From Elysia marginata (lineage: Eukaryota > Mollusca > Gastropoda > Plakobranchidae): a stretch of 33,335 nucleotides of DNA. The stretch is from assembly GCA_019649035.1 (NCBI GenBank), contig BMAT01004629.1, positions 61,849 to 95,183 on the forward strand, written 5' to 3'. Position 1 is the stretch's first letter. Every line of letters begins with the position of its first letter. Position numbers and translations under genes: made by a program. The notes under the pieces are model-generated. The model was not told where the DNA came from. It saw nothing but the letters and a program-made list of their open reading frames with translations, and ran no database searches. Positions 31,201 through 33,335 of this stretch are shown one piece after another.

Positions 31201-32012
31201 GGAATGAAACTGAAGCTATGGGTATTTATTTTTCAGCCGATTTCTTTTGTATTTTTGTTAAACTTGTTTCACATCCCGTACGGAGGGACACTAGAATATC
31301 TCTAGCCCAGAGATGTTGAAAAAATTTTGTAGCTGTAAAACTGTATCAACCACACCCTTTTACGTTAGAATGCACCATGTGAAAGCAAAAAGGAATCACT
31401 TGGGCAGAGAGAGTCTGTAGCCTTTTGAACGGAACACGCGTCATGTGAAAACTGCTTTACTATTTTTATACCAACACAGTTTTCCGTGAGAGAGACAAAA
31501 ACAAATTTTACAAAACAAAACTTCAAAATAAGGCTAGTATTGCAAAATGTTGCAGCACTTCAGAGTTGGTTACTTCTTTTTGTTTTTGTTATAGAACACA
31601 AGGTTAACAGAATTTCTTACTTTGCTTGTGTCGGGCTTTGCCATGAAAACATTTATCTCAACAAACCTGAATTTGAGGAAAACGTTCTTGGCAGCACCAG
31701 ACATCTCACTCTATTTTAAACTTAGGAACCAGATTGTATTGAATTAAATCAAGACACTAGATTAGTGTCTCAAACTTGCATTATAATTTTATTTTTCTCC
31801 TGCCCCCCCCCCCCCCCCAATCATCTCGCCAGTCTGGAGCAGAATCGGCGGAAATTTCGCAGCAGCCCACACCAGCTCCGGTGGCTGCGGCGGCGGCTGC
31901 TGCTCCGAGCCCCTCAAAGGTGGACTCACCTCGTACTGGCACTGAAGGGAAGGAGGAGAAAAGTGCAAGGAAATCTGGCAGATCAAGCAGCAAATCTTCC
32001 AAGCGAAAGTAG
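7185..32012 (+). CDS. AXDND1: Axonemal dynein light chain domain-containing protein 1, complete 27-exon gene
   Basis: Twenty-seven coding exons join without a phase conflict into 1089 codons including TAG; the human protein is about 1,010 residues. Recognised AXDND1 blocks are [15 protein letters not shown] (exon 2), [13 protein letters not shown] (exon 3), DISFLYD (exon 4), [19 protein letters not shown] (exon 5), VVFPSMKP and NMLDKAGV (exons 6-7), and FHELIRQ (exon 8). The dynein light-chain-like region, similar to p28/DNALI1, covers about residues 235-450 and is largely helical. Further coiled coil follows to about 800 and again at 991-1029. Residues 840-960 are acidic and low-complexity; the tail is Ala-rich, then basic. 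Known of the family: linked to cilia and sperm flagella, with mouse loss affecting spermatogenesis; the molecular partner is not settled. The start ATG has a strong ACC context. Splicing is GT-AG except one probable GC-AG intron. Ciliary regulation via an X-box is inferred. Confidence 0.95.
8412..8584 (+). CDS. AXDND1: AXDND1 exon 2
   Basis: Residues 31-88, from an AACTAG acceptor to a TCG|GTAAGT donor, phase 1 in and 0 out. It carries [20 protein letters not shown], a block shared with vertebrate AXDND1, followed by a Pro/Lys-rich linker. Confidence 0.93.
9090..9190 (+). CDS. AXDND1: AXDND1 exon 3, found by phase and motif
   Basis: Joining exon 2 (phase 0) directly to exon 4 (needs phase 2) breaks the frame. 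This 101-bp segment, from acceptor GGACTAG to donor GAA|GTAATG, repairs it exactly. It encodes [20 protein letters not shown] and [14 protein letters not shown]. The VWNH..RR..FK pattern matches the corresponding vertebrate block just before DISFLYD. The frame is masked because a different frame of the region is open for longer. Confidence 0.9.
9769..9877 (+). CDS. AXDND1: AXDND1 exon 4
   Basis: Residues 122-158, phase 2 in and 0 out. It begins with the family signature DISFLYD and runs to KSDGTLPNK. The acceptor TATATTTTTAG is good; the donor AAA|GTATTC is weak. A degenerate GACA/GATA microsatellite follows about 35 bases downstream. Confidence 0.9.
9914..10015. repeat. Degenerate GACA/GATA microsatellite
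   Basis: About 100 bases of interrupted 4-bp units such as GACAGATAGATAGATG and GTAGACAGACAGACAGAC. Its antisense translation produces an artificial Ser/Leu/Cys-rich ORF. It starts about 35 bases after the exon 4 donor. Confidence 0.9.
10256..10341 (+). CDS. AXDND1: AXDND1 exon 5
   Basis: Residues 159-187 with [20 protein letters not shown] and VVGIEFHA, the most recognisable AXDND1 N-terminal block. Acceptor CACCAG, donor GA|GTGAGT, phase 0 in and 2 out. It is too short to stand out as an ORF. Confidence 0.95.
10735..10791 (+). CDS. AXDND1: AXDND1 exon 6, 57 bp
   Basis: Residues 187-206, [20 protein letters not shown], with both end codons split across introns. Acceptor TTTCTTGCAG, donor AT|GTGAGT. 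The Met of FPSM is completed by the first G of exon 7. Confidence 0.93.
10851..10945. repeat. TAGATCT-rich dispersed repeat, copy 1
   Basis: TGTAGATCTGTGT, then ACTAGATCTACAGGAGAAAT and CTATAGATCTGTTTTGTTTG match in order the segment at 23724-23812. No terminal repeats are visible, so the class is unknown. Confidence 0.5.
12135..12246 (+). CDS. AXDND1: AXDND1 exon 7
   Basis: Residues 206-243: [20 protein letters not shown], then [17 protein letters not shown]. The MLDKAGV motif precedes the dynein light-chain-like domain. Acceptor GGTGCAG, donor CAG|GTGCTT, phase 2 in and 0 out. Confidence 0.95.
12317..12763. mobile_element. Candidate TA-flanked inverted-repeat element
   Basis: The left end CAGGGCATTCCATTTTAATT then TGACAT, and the reverse complement of the right end CAGTGCCGACATGATCATTT then GACAT, share about 18 of 26 positions, with TA on both outer sides. 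A size of 447 bp and a CAGTGC-type end suggest a non-autonomous Tc1/mariner-like element. The two short ORFs within it do not resemble transposase. Confidence 0.4.
13204..13278 (+). CDS. AXDND1: AXDND1 exon 8, start of dynein light-chain-like domain
   Basis: Twenty-five residues (244-268), [20 protein letters not shown] then ELIRQ. The F-x-E-L-I-R-Q motif is shared with the p28/DNALI1 axonemal light chain family. Acceptor TTTCACCAG, donor CAA|GTAAGT, symmetric phase 0. Confidence 0.95.
13358..13547. mobile_element. TIR element family B, copy 2, TA-flanked
   Basis: Bounded by TA at 13356-13357 and 13548-13549. The left end CACTGGAACCCCTGAATAAA faces the right end, whose reverse complement is CAGTGGAATCCTTCAGGTAA. 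An inner AATAAAGACC is repeated inverted as GGTCTTTATT. 190 bp and non-coding, so a MITE with TA target duplication, compatible with the Tc1/mariner/pogo group. A G-rich run lies at 13416-13434. Confidence 0.75.
13669..13763 (+). CDS. AXDND1: AXDND1 exon 9
   Basis: Residues 269-300, [20 protein letters not shown] and [11 protein letters not shown]. The C.ERG.LL...R pattern continues the dynein light-chain-like domain. Acceptor TTCTCTAG, donor GAG|GTCAGA, phase 0 in and 2 out. Confidence 0.95.
14187..14279 (+). CDS. AXDND1: AXDND1 exon 10
   Basis: Residues 300-331, [20 protein letters not shown] and [10 protein letters not shown], helical and charged. Acceptor TAATTCAG, donor AAG|GTAGGT, phase 2 in and 2 out. 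Confidence 0.94.
14325..14570. mobile_element. TIR element family A, copy in intron 10
   Basis: The left end TCTCACGCCCACGGTGAATG then AGTTGGATGTTGCAATTTT faces a right end whose reverse complement reads CTTGTGTCCAGGGTAAATGA then GTCGGAAGGCAAAAAA. The terminal repeats are about 35-40 bp, the interior is AT-rich and includes AAAGTTTCATAAAATTGTCA, and the total is about 246 bp with no coding capacity. Confidence 0.7.
15203..15325. mobile_element. TIR element family A, short copy
   Basis: Left end TGCATCCAAAATGAATGAGT then CAGATATCGCAATTTTCACC; right end AGGAATTTTCGACTTCTGAC then TTATTCAACTTGG. Only about 120 bp, so the interior seen in the longer copies is deleted. It lies in the same intron as the copy at 14325. 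Confidence 0.6.
15454..15520 (+). CDS. AXDND1: AXDND1 exon 11, 67 bp
   Basis: Residues 331-353, [20 protein letters not shown] then ED, a charged helix with the H-D-x-K-x-T-K-E core seen in the family. Acceptor TTCATTGCAG, donor GAT|GTAAGT, phase 2 in and 0 out. Confidence 0.94.
15837..15995 (+). CDS. AXDND1: AXDND1 exon 12
   Basis: Residues 354-406 with [17 protein letters not shown] and [16 protein letters not shown], a long amphipathic helix ending in the W-S-x-A-x-Y-x-L-A-L-K block conserved in AXDND1. Acceptor TTCCAAAG, donor AAG|GTAACG, symmetric phase 0. Confidence 0.95.
16322..16450 (+). CDS. AXDND1: AXDND1 exon 13
   Basis: Residues 407-449: [20 protein letters not shown] and [19 protein letters not shown]. 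The L-x-E-K-G-W-x-K-x-A-x-H-F block closes the dynein light-chain-like region. Acceptor ATCAACAG, donor CAG|GTTAGT, symmetric phase 0. Confidence 0.95.
16661..16902. mobile_element. TIR element family A, copy in intron 13
   Basis: Left end GCATCCTGGGTCAATAAGTC then GGATGTTGCGATTTTTGCC; the right end is TGACTTATGACTCATTCACC then CTGAACATGAGAC. The interior AACATTAAGAACTTTATAAA then GTTATCAATATTTTCTTGAA aligns with the 14325 copy. About 242 bp. Confidence 0.7.
17329..17523. mobile_element. TIR element family A, diverged copy in intron 13
   Basis: Left end GTCTCCCATCCAGGGGAAGC then AGTCAGAGGTCACAATTTTC; right end CAAACTTCCATTTCATTCAT then CCTGTACGTCAGAT. About 195 bp, more diverged than its neighbour at 16661 but with both ends recognisable. 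Confidence 0.6.
17724..17863 (+). CDS. AXDND1: AXDND1 exon 14
   Basis: Residues 450-496, [20 protein letters not shown] and [20 protein letters not shown], coiled coil. It follows a long T-rich tract ending TTTTTTCACAG; donor TGT|GTAAGC, phase 0 in and 2 out. Confidence 0.94.
18223..18304 (+). CDS. AXDND1: AXDND1 exon 15
   Basis: Residues 496-523, [20 protein letters not shown] and GIKSWDE. Acceptor CTCTCAACAG, donor GAG|GTGAGT, phase 2 in and 0 out. Acidic linker followed by a short helix. Confidence 0.92.
18587..18769 (+). CDS. AXDND1: AXDND1 exon 16
   Basis: Residues 524-584, beginning [20 protein letters not shown] and containing [17 protein letters not shown], then a His/Gln-rich stretch ending MHALNE. 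Acceptor TTTTTTTCCAG, donor GAG|GTCAGT, symmetric phase 0. The longer open frame around it is read-through into both introns. Confidence 0.93.
19799..19850 (+). CDS. AXDND1: AXDND1 exon 17, 52 bp
   Basis: Residues 585-602, [17 protein letters not shown] with a split Gly. Acceptor TTGGATCACAG, donor ATG|GTAATC, phase 0 in and 1 out. An assembly gap begins 20 bases after the donor. Confidence 0.9.
19871..19952. other. Assembly gap, 82 N
   Basis: An unresolved run of 82 N inside intron 17. Flanking exons 17 and 18 join in phase (split Gly, G|GA), so no coding sequence need be missing, though a symmetric cassette exon cannot be ruled out. The true gap length may differ from 82. Confidence 0.99.
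20737..20953 (+). CDS. AXDND1: AXDND1 exon 18, longest exon
   Basis: Residues 602-674, [20 protein letters not shown] with [20 protein letters not shown], then an Asp/Arg-rich end. Trp-spaced helices suggest a helical bundle. Acceptor CTTCTCCAG, donor CAG|GTAGTG, phase 1 in and 2 out. The long intron 18 follows. Confidence 0.94.
21981..22023 (+). CDS. Candidate alternative terminal exon of AXDND1
   Basis: A strong acceptor, TTTCTTTGTCTCTGCAG ending at 21980, opens a short frame in the phase needed after exon 18: [14 protein letters not shown] and a TAA at 22021-22023. Used as a last exon it would give a protein of about 687 residues with a basic tail. A possible poly(A) signal AATAAA is at 22646-22651. 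A cryptic acceptor is an equal alternative; transcripts are needed. Confidence 0.3.
23724..23812. repeat. TAGATCT-rich dispersed repeat, copy 2
   Basis: CGTAGATCTATTTCAGAACA, then CCACTAGATCTATGAGAAAT and CTGTAGATCTATGTTGTTTG align with 10851-10945, with small indels. Confidence 0.5.
24080..24125. repeat. ATT trinucleotide microsatellite
   Basis: An interrupted run of ATT/ATC triplets such as CATTATTATTATTATTATCA. Its minus-strand reading gives a spurious Asn/Asp-rich ORF. Confidence 0.9.
25244..25327. repeat. 21-bp minisatellite, four units
   Basis: Four consecutive 21-base units start at 25244, 25265, 25286 and 25307; the third is CACTATGAGTTCATCAAGAG plus T. The period is constant with no indels. 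It ends 25 bases before the exon 19 splice acceptor dinucleotide region. Confidence 0.85.
25353..25446 (+). CDS. AXDND1: AXDND1 exon 19
   Basis: Residues 674-705, [20 protein letters not shown] and [12 protein letters not shown]. Acceptor CTCCAACAAAG, donor CAG|GTCAGT, phase 2 in and 0 out. A four-unit 21-bp tandem repeat ends 25 bases before the acceptor. Confidence 0.92.
25680..25890. mobile_element. TIR element family A, eroded copy in intron 19
   Basis: The right end AGACTTCTGACGTACAACCC then AGGACATGAAAC and the interior ACGTTAAAAATGGCACAAAG then TTATCAGAACATTTG match other family A copies. The left terminal repeat is not clear. It ends about 20 bases before exon 20. Confidence 0.45.
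25911..26101 (+). CDS. AXDND1: AXDND1 exon 20
   Basis: Residues 706-769, [20 protein letters not shown] then [18 protein letters not shown] and a helix ending [11 protein letters not shown]. Acceptor TTCGACCAG, donor CT|GTGAGG, phase 0 in and 2 out. The in-frame TGA after the apparent ORF end belongs to the donor. Confidence 0.94.
26378..26474 (+). CDS. AXDND1: AXDND1 exon 21
   Basis: Residues 769-801, [20 protein letters not shown] and [13 protein letters not shown]. Acceptor GTTTTCTTCAG, donor CGG|GTTAGT, phase 2 in and 0 out. A 129-codon antisense ORF crosses it but has no support. Confidence 0.92.
26960..27200. repeat. Degenerate tandem repeat, three units
   Basis: Three related segments share the core ATCTCATTTT.TGGAACATT.TGC at about 26965, 27040 and 27142, each followed by a TTAAT/AATTCTTAGC-type stretch. 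Spacing varies from 75 to 102 bases, so this is an old, diverged duplication. Confidence 0.4.
27662..27850 (+). CDS. AXDND1: AXDND1 exon 22, probable GC donor
   Basis: Residues 802-864, [20 protein letters not shown] through [20 protein letters not shown] then E. The end needs phase 0 to meet exon 23. The site AAGAG|GCAAGT fits the strong GC-donor consensus. A weaker GT site (TTT|GTAACG) at 27863, also phase 0, would add ASPF and end at 27862. Confidence 0.88.
28350..28485. repeat. 41-48 bp tandem repeat, three units
   Basis: Units built on GTCAGA..(C)ATTGATTACTTGAATACAGAA..TTTT recur with their TTACTT cores at about 28365, 28406 and 28454. The third unit carries a short internal duplication of TCAGA. 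Confidence 0.6.
28633..28791 (+). CDS. AXDND1: AXDND1 exon 23, acidic low-complexity
   Basis: Residues 865-917, rich in Glu, Thr, Ser and Gly, starting [20 protein letters not shown] and ending [10 protein letters not shown]. Acceptor AAAACTAG, donor CAG|GTACGA, symmetric phase 0. Predicted disordered; little conservation expected. Confidence 0.88.
29134..29250 (+). CDS. AXDND1: AXDND1 exon 24
   Basis: Residues 918-956, [20 protein letters not shown] then [19 protein letters not shown]. Acceptor TAAATTTCAG, donor CAG|GTTACA (weak), symmetric phase 0. A second possible donor ACA|GTAAAA six bases on adds VT. Without splicing the frame reads VTVKIPESK and stops at 29278-29280. Confidence 0.85.
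29913..30005 (+). CDS. Candidate alternative terminal exon in intron 24
   Basis: The acceptor TTGCTTCATTTAG opens a phase-0 frame that fits after exon 24: [30 protein letters not shown], then TAG at 30003-30005. It is Lys-rich and helix-like, similar to the host protein in composition. A shorter phase-0 internal form ending at GTG|GTGAAG is conceivable. No nearby poly(A) signal was identified. It may simply be intron sequence. Confidence 0.3.
   Translation, partial: TGGKKKDVFDVVKLKNLEKQYGEIYTALLP
30077..30180 (+). CDS. AXDND1: AXDND1 exon 25
   Basis: Residues 957-991, [20 protein letters not shown] and [14 protein letters not shown]. Acceptor GTCTCCTCCAG, donor GAT|GTAAGA, phase 0 in and 2 out. 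Gly/Pro linker leading into the last coiled coil. Confidence 0.92.
30897..31011 (+). CDS. AXDND1: AXDND1 exon 26, coiled coil
   Basis: Residues 991-1029, [20 protein letters not shown] and [19 protein letters not shown], a clear heptad-rich coiled coil. Acceptor TTTCCCCAG, donor AAG|GTAATG, phase 2 in and 0 out. Confidence 0.93.
31833..32012 (+). CDS. AXDND1: AXDND1 exon 27, last coding exon
   Basis: Residues 1030-1088 and TAG at 32010-32012. It begins [17 protein letters not shown], has a seven-Ala run, then [20 protein letters not shown] and a basic tail [13 protein letters not shown] that resembles a nuclear localisation or microtubule-binding stretch. The acceptor follows a run of 16 C. 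Other open frames here are shadows of this GC-rich exon. Confidence 0.92.
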   Translation, partial: SGAESAEISQQPTPAPVAAAAAAAPSPSKVDSPRTGTEGKEEKSARKSGRSSSKSSKRK

Positions 32013-32903
32013 CATGGATGCTTTCTATAGTGAAATCCTTTTTATAAAAAATTCTGGGGATGGCTAAGATAATTTTGACAAAAAAAACAAAAAAGAATTT
32101 TAGCTTTAACCACATAGTATTTAGAAAAGAAACGCTCATTTAAGTAGCCCTAGCAGAAAAATTGATATTTTGGTCCTGCCAGTTTTGCTTCGAAACAGTT
32201 TAACTGTACTTTTTAAATCTGCCATCCTGAAGGTCTATAGTATTAATGATAAACTGCTGCCAACACTGTGTGATATATATACATTCTGTACAATCTTGAA
32301 GATAGTTTTATCTTAAGACACAAACTGTACAGCTGAGTGGAAGCAACCTGTACCTGGATACTCTTAGTGCCTGTTTAATTAGAGCTGCATTCATTTTACC
32401 ATGTTCATCTGTCTTTGCTAGTAAATACCGCAGGTCCAAATTTCGCAGAATTGAAAGCTAAAGTTTGTTCCCATAGGGACTCAAATATGTGGGCCGATCT
32501 GTACTTCATTTAGATAGTTTTTATGTATATATACATTTTTTTGAAATTATAAATTTGCAATTATTATATAAAAGAAATCTTCTTCCTCTGTGATTCCAAA
32601 GCTATGAAACGAAAAATTTTGTTTGGAATATTAAAAAAAATTTGATTGGTATTTTTGATTTAATAGTTGATTCATTGTGAATTAATTATTGTGCTATCTG
32701 AAAACCCAAACATAAACTTTTGCACGCTAATTGGTTTGAGGCAAACATTTTCTATTTGTCACGGAGAGAGGCTAAAAAGTTTTTGAATTAATTTTATAAA
32801 AAAAACCAGGAAGCATTTCAGTTAATGCCTGATGCTGATTTTGTAAACTTTTTGGTTATTGAAAAAATTGAGTTCTACTTTTTTGTGTCCTTTAATGCTT
32901 TTT

Positions 32904-32909
32904 AATAAA
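32904..32909 (+). terminator. Poly(A) signal AATAAA
   Basis: Canonical hexamer about 0.9 kb after the AXDND1 stop codon, followed within 30 bases by mixed A/T sequence. It competes with a second hexamer 84 bases further on. Confidence 0.5.
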
Positions 32910-32987
32910 TTCAAGAGATTTATAAAAAGAAGCTGTGATAATTGAAACTTTCCTCAATACCTTCAGTCTTTGAGAATTATTATAAGA

Positions 32988-32993
32988 AATAAA
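32988..32993 (+). terminator. Poly(A) signal AATAAA, distal
   Basis: Canonical hexamer with an adjacent A-run and a downstream TTTTTTCTGGAGCAGTTTTT region resembling a U/GU-rich downstream element. Slightly better context than the proximal signal. Confidence 0.5.
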
Positions 32994-33174
32994 AAAAAAA
33001 CAACTATAAAGCTCTTTTCAACTTTTTTCTGGAGCAGTTTTTTTAATGAAAGAGAGTGAGAATTAATACAAGTATTATATGAATTGGGGTTCTCTGGTTC
33101 TCAGCTGACGGCTTGATATTGTTTGATGTCTGCAAACTAAGATAAGGAAAGAAGAGAGTGAAAGTGACATGTAG

Positions 33175-33335
33175 TAAGAGAGACAGACAGATAGACAAAT
33201 AGAGAGACAAATATAATAAAGGTCTAAATATGTAGTTTTTAAGTGGTTCAAGTTCCTTGCATTTGTCTGATTGCATCCTGGACGCTTCAGTTAGATAGGT
33301 AGAGATAGAGAGAGAGAGAGAAAGAGAGAGAGGGA
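33175..33335. repeat. GACA/GAGA simple repeats at the right edge
   Basis: AGAGAGACAGACAGATAGAC at 33178 onward and a GA-rich run (GATAGAGAGAGAGAGAGAAA) up to the edge. A similar GA-rich tract occupies positions 1-38 at the left edge. Both are simple-sequence DNA in non-coding regions. Confidence 0.85.

Larger units (their letters stand above)
28792..31832 (+). other. AXDND1 introns 23-26
   Basis: Introns 28792-29133, 29251-30076, 30181-30896 and 31012-31832. Intron 24 holds the candidate alternative end at 29913. The minus-strand 142-codon ORF near 30762-31190 only mirrors exon 26. A 16-base C-run at 31803-31818 sits in the last acceptor tract. Confidence 0.65.
32013..33005 (+). other. AXDND1 3' UTR
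   Basis: AT-rich non-coding sequence after the stop codon. AATAAA at 32904-32909 and at 32988-32993, the latter followed by an A-run and a T-rich stretch, are the likely poly(A) signals. A further AATAAA lies at 33215-33220. The exact cleavage site cannot be set from sequence alone. Confidence 0.65.

Noticed and set aside
31789-32139. Several overlapping ORFs on both strands at the last exon
   Set aside because: They come from the GC-rich, C-run-bearing terminal exon. Only the frame ending at 32012 continues the AXDND1 phase.
1-33335. CRISPR arrays, operons, prophage or bacterial features
   Set aside because: The tandem repeats lack repeat-spacer structure, and both genes are intron-rich animal genes.

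Overview
The window is animal nuclear DNA. It is AT-rich, it carries two protein-coding genes split into many short exons with spliceosomal introns, and the introns hold microsatellites and short inverted-repeat elements. No prokaryotic gene organisation is present. The base composition, frequent TAGATCT and AGGCCTA words, and invertebrate-type short transposons fit a mollusc, perhaps a gastropod. That placement is an inference and no single feature proves it.

Positions 159-4921, minus strand: the first six coding exons of a protein O-mannosyltransferase, best matched to POMT1. Translation starts at 4921 and the gene runs off the left edge, leaving about 221 N-terminal residues. They include the first membrane segment, the Asp-Glu motif of the first lumenal loop and the next membrane helices. 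Positions 4922-7184 separate this gene from a head-to-head neighbour and probably hold a shared promoter (ETS-like and RFX X-box-like motifs near 5200-5255), followed by an inferred 5' UTR intron of the second gene.

Positions 7185-32012, plus strand: a complete gene of 27 coding exons whose phases all agree, encoding 1088 residues. The protein is recognised as AXDND1 (axonemal dynein light chain domain-containing 1), a cilium/flagellum-associated coiled-coil protein. A 3' UTR with poly(A) signals at 32904 and 32988 follows. One exon (9090-9190) lacks a long ORF of its own and was found by phase and motif. One intron appears to use a GC-AG splice pair. Two extra in-phase exons with early stops, in introns 18 and 24, suggest shorter isoforms. 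An 82-base assembly gap lies in intron 17.

The introns hold at least three short terminal-inverted-repeat (MITE-like) families, several small tandem repeats, a 21-bp minisatellite just before exon 19, and a near-perfect 21-bp hairpin in POMT1 intron 2 that resembles a microRNA precursor. The two genes are not known to share a pathway (POMT1 acts in the ER, AXDND1 in cilia or sperm flagella); their link here is only the divergent arrangement. I see no new multi-gene system. The observations most worth checking are the hairpin, the divergent promoter, the alternative ends of AXDND1 and the repeat families.
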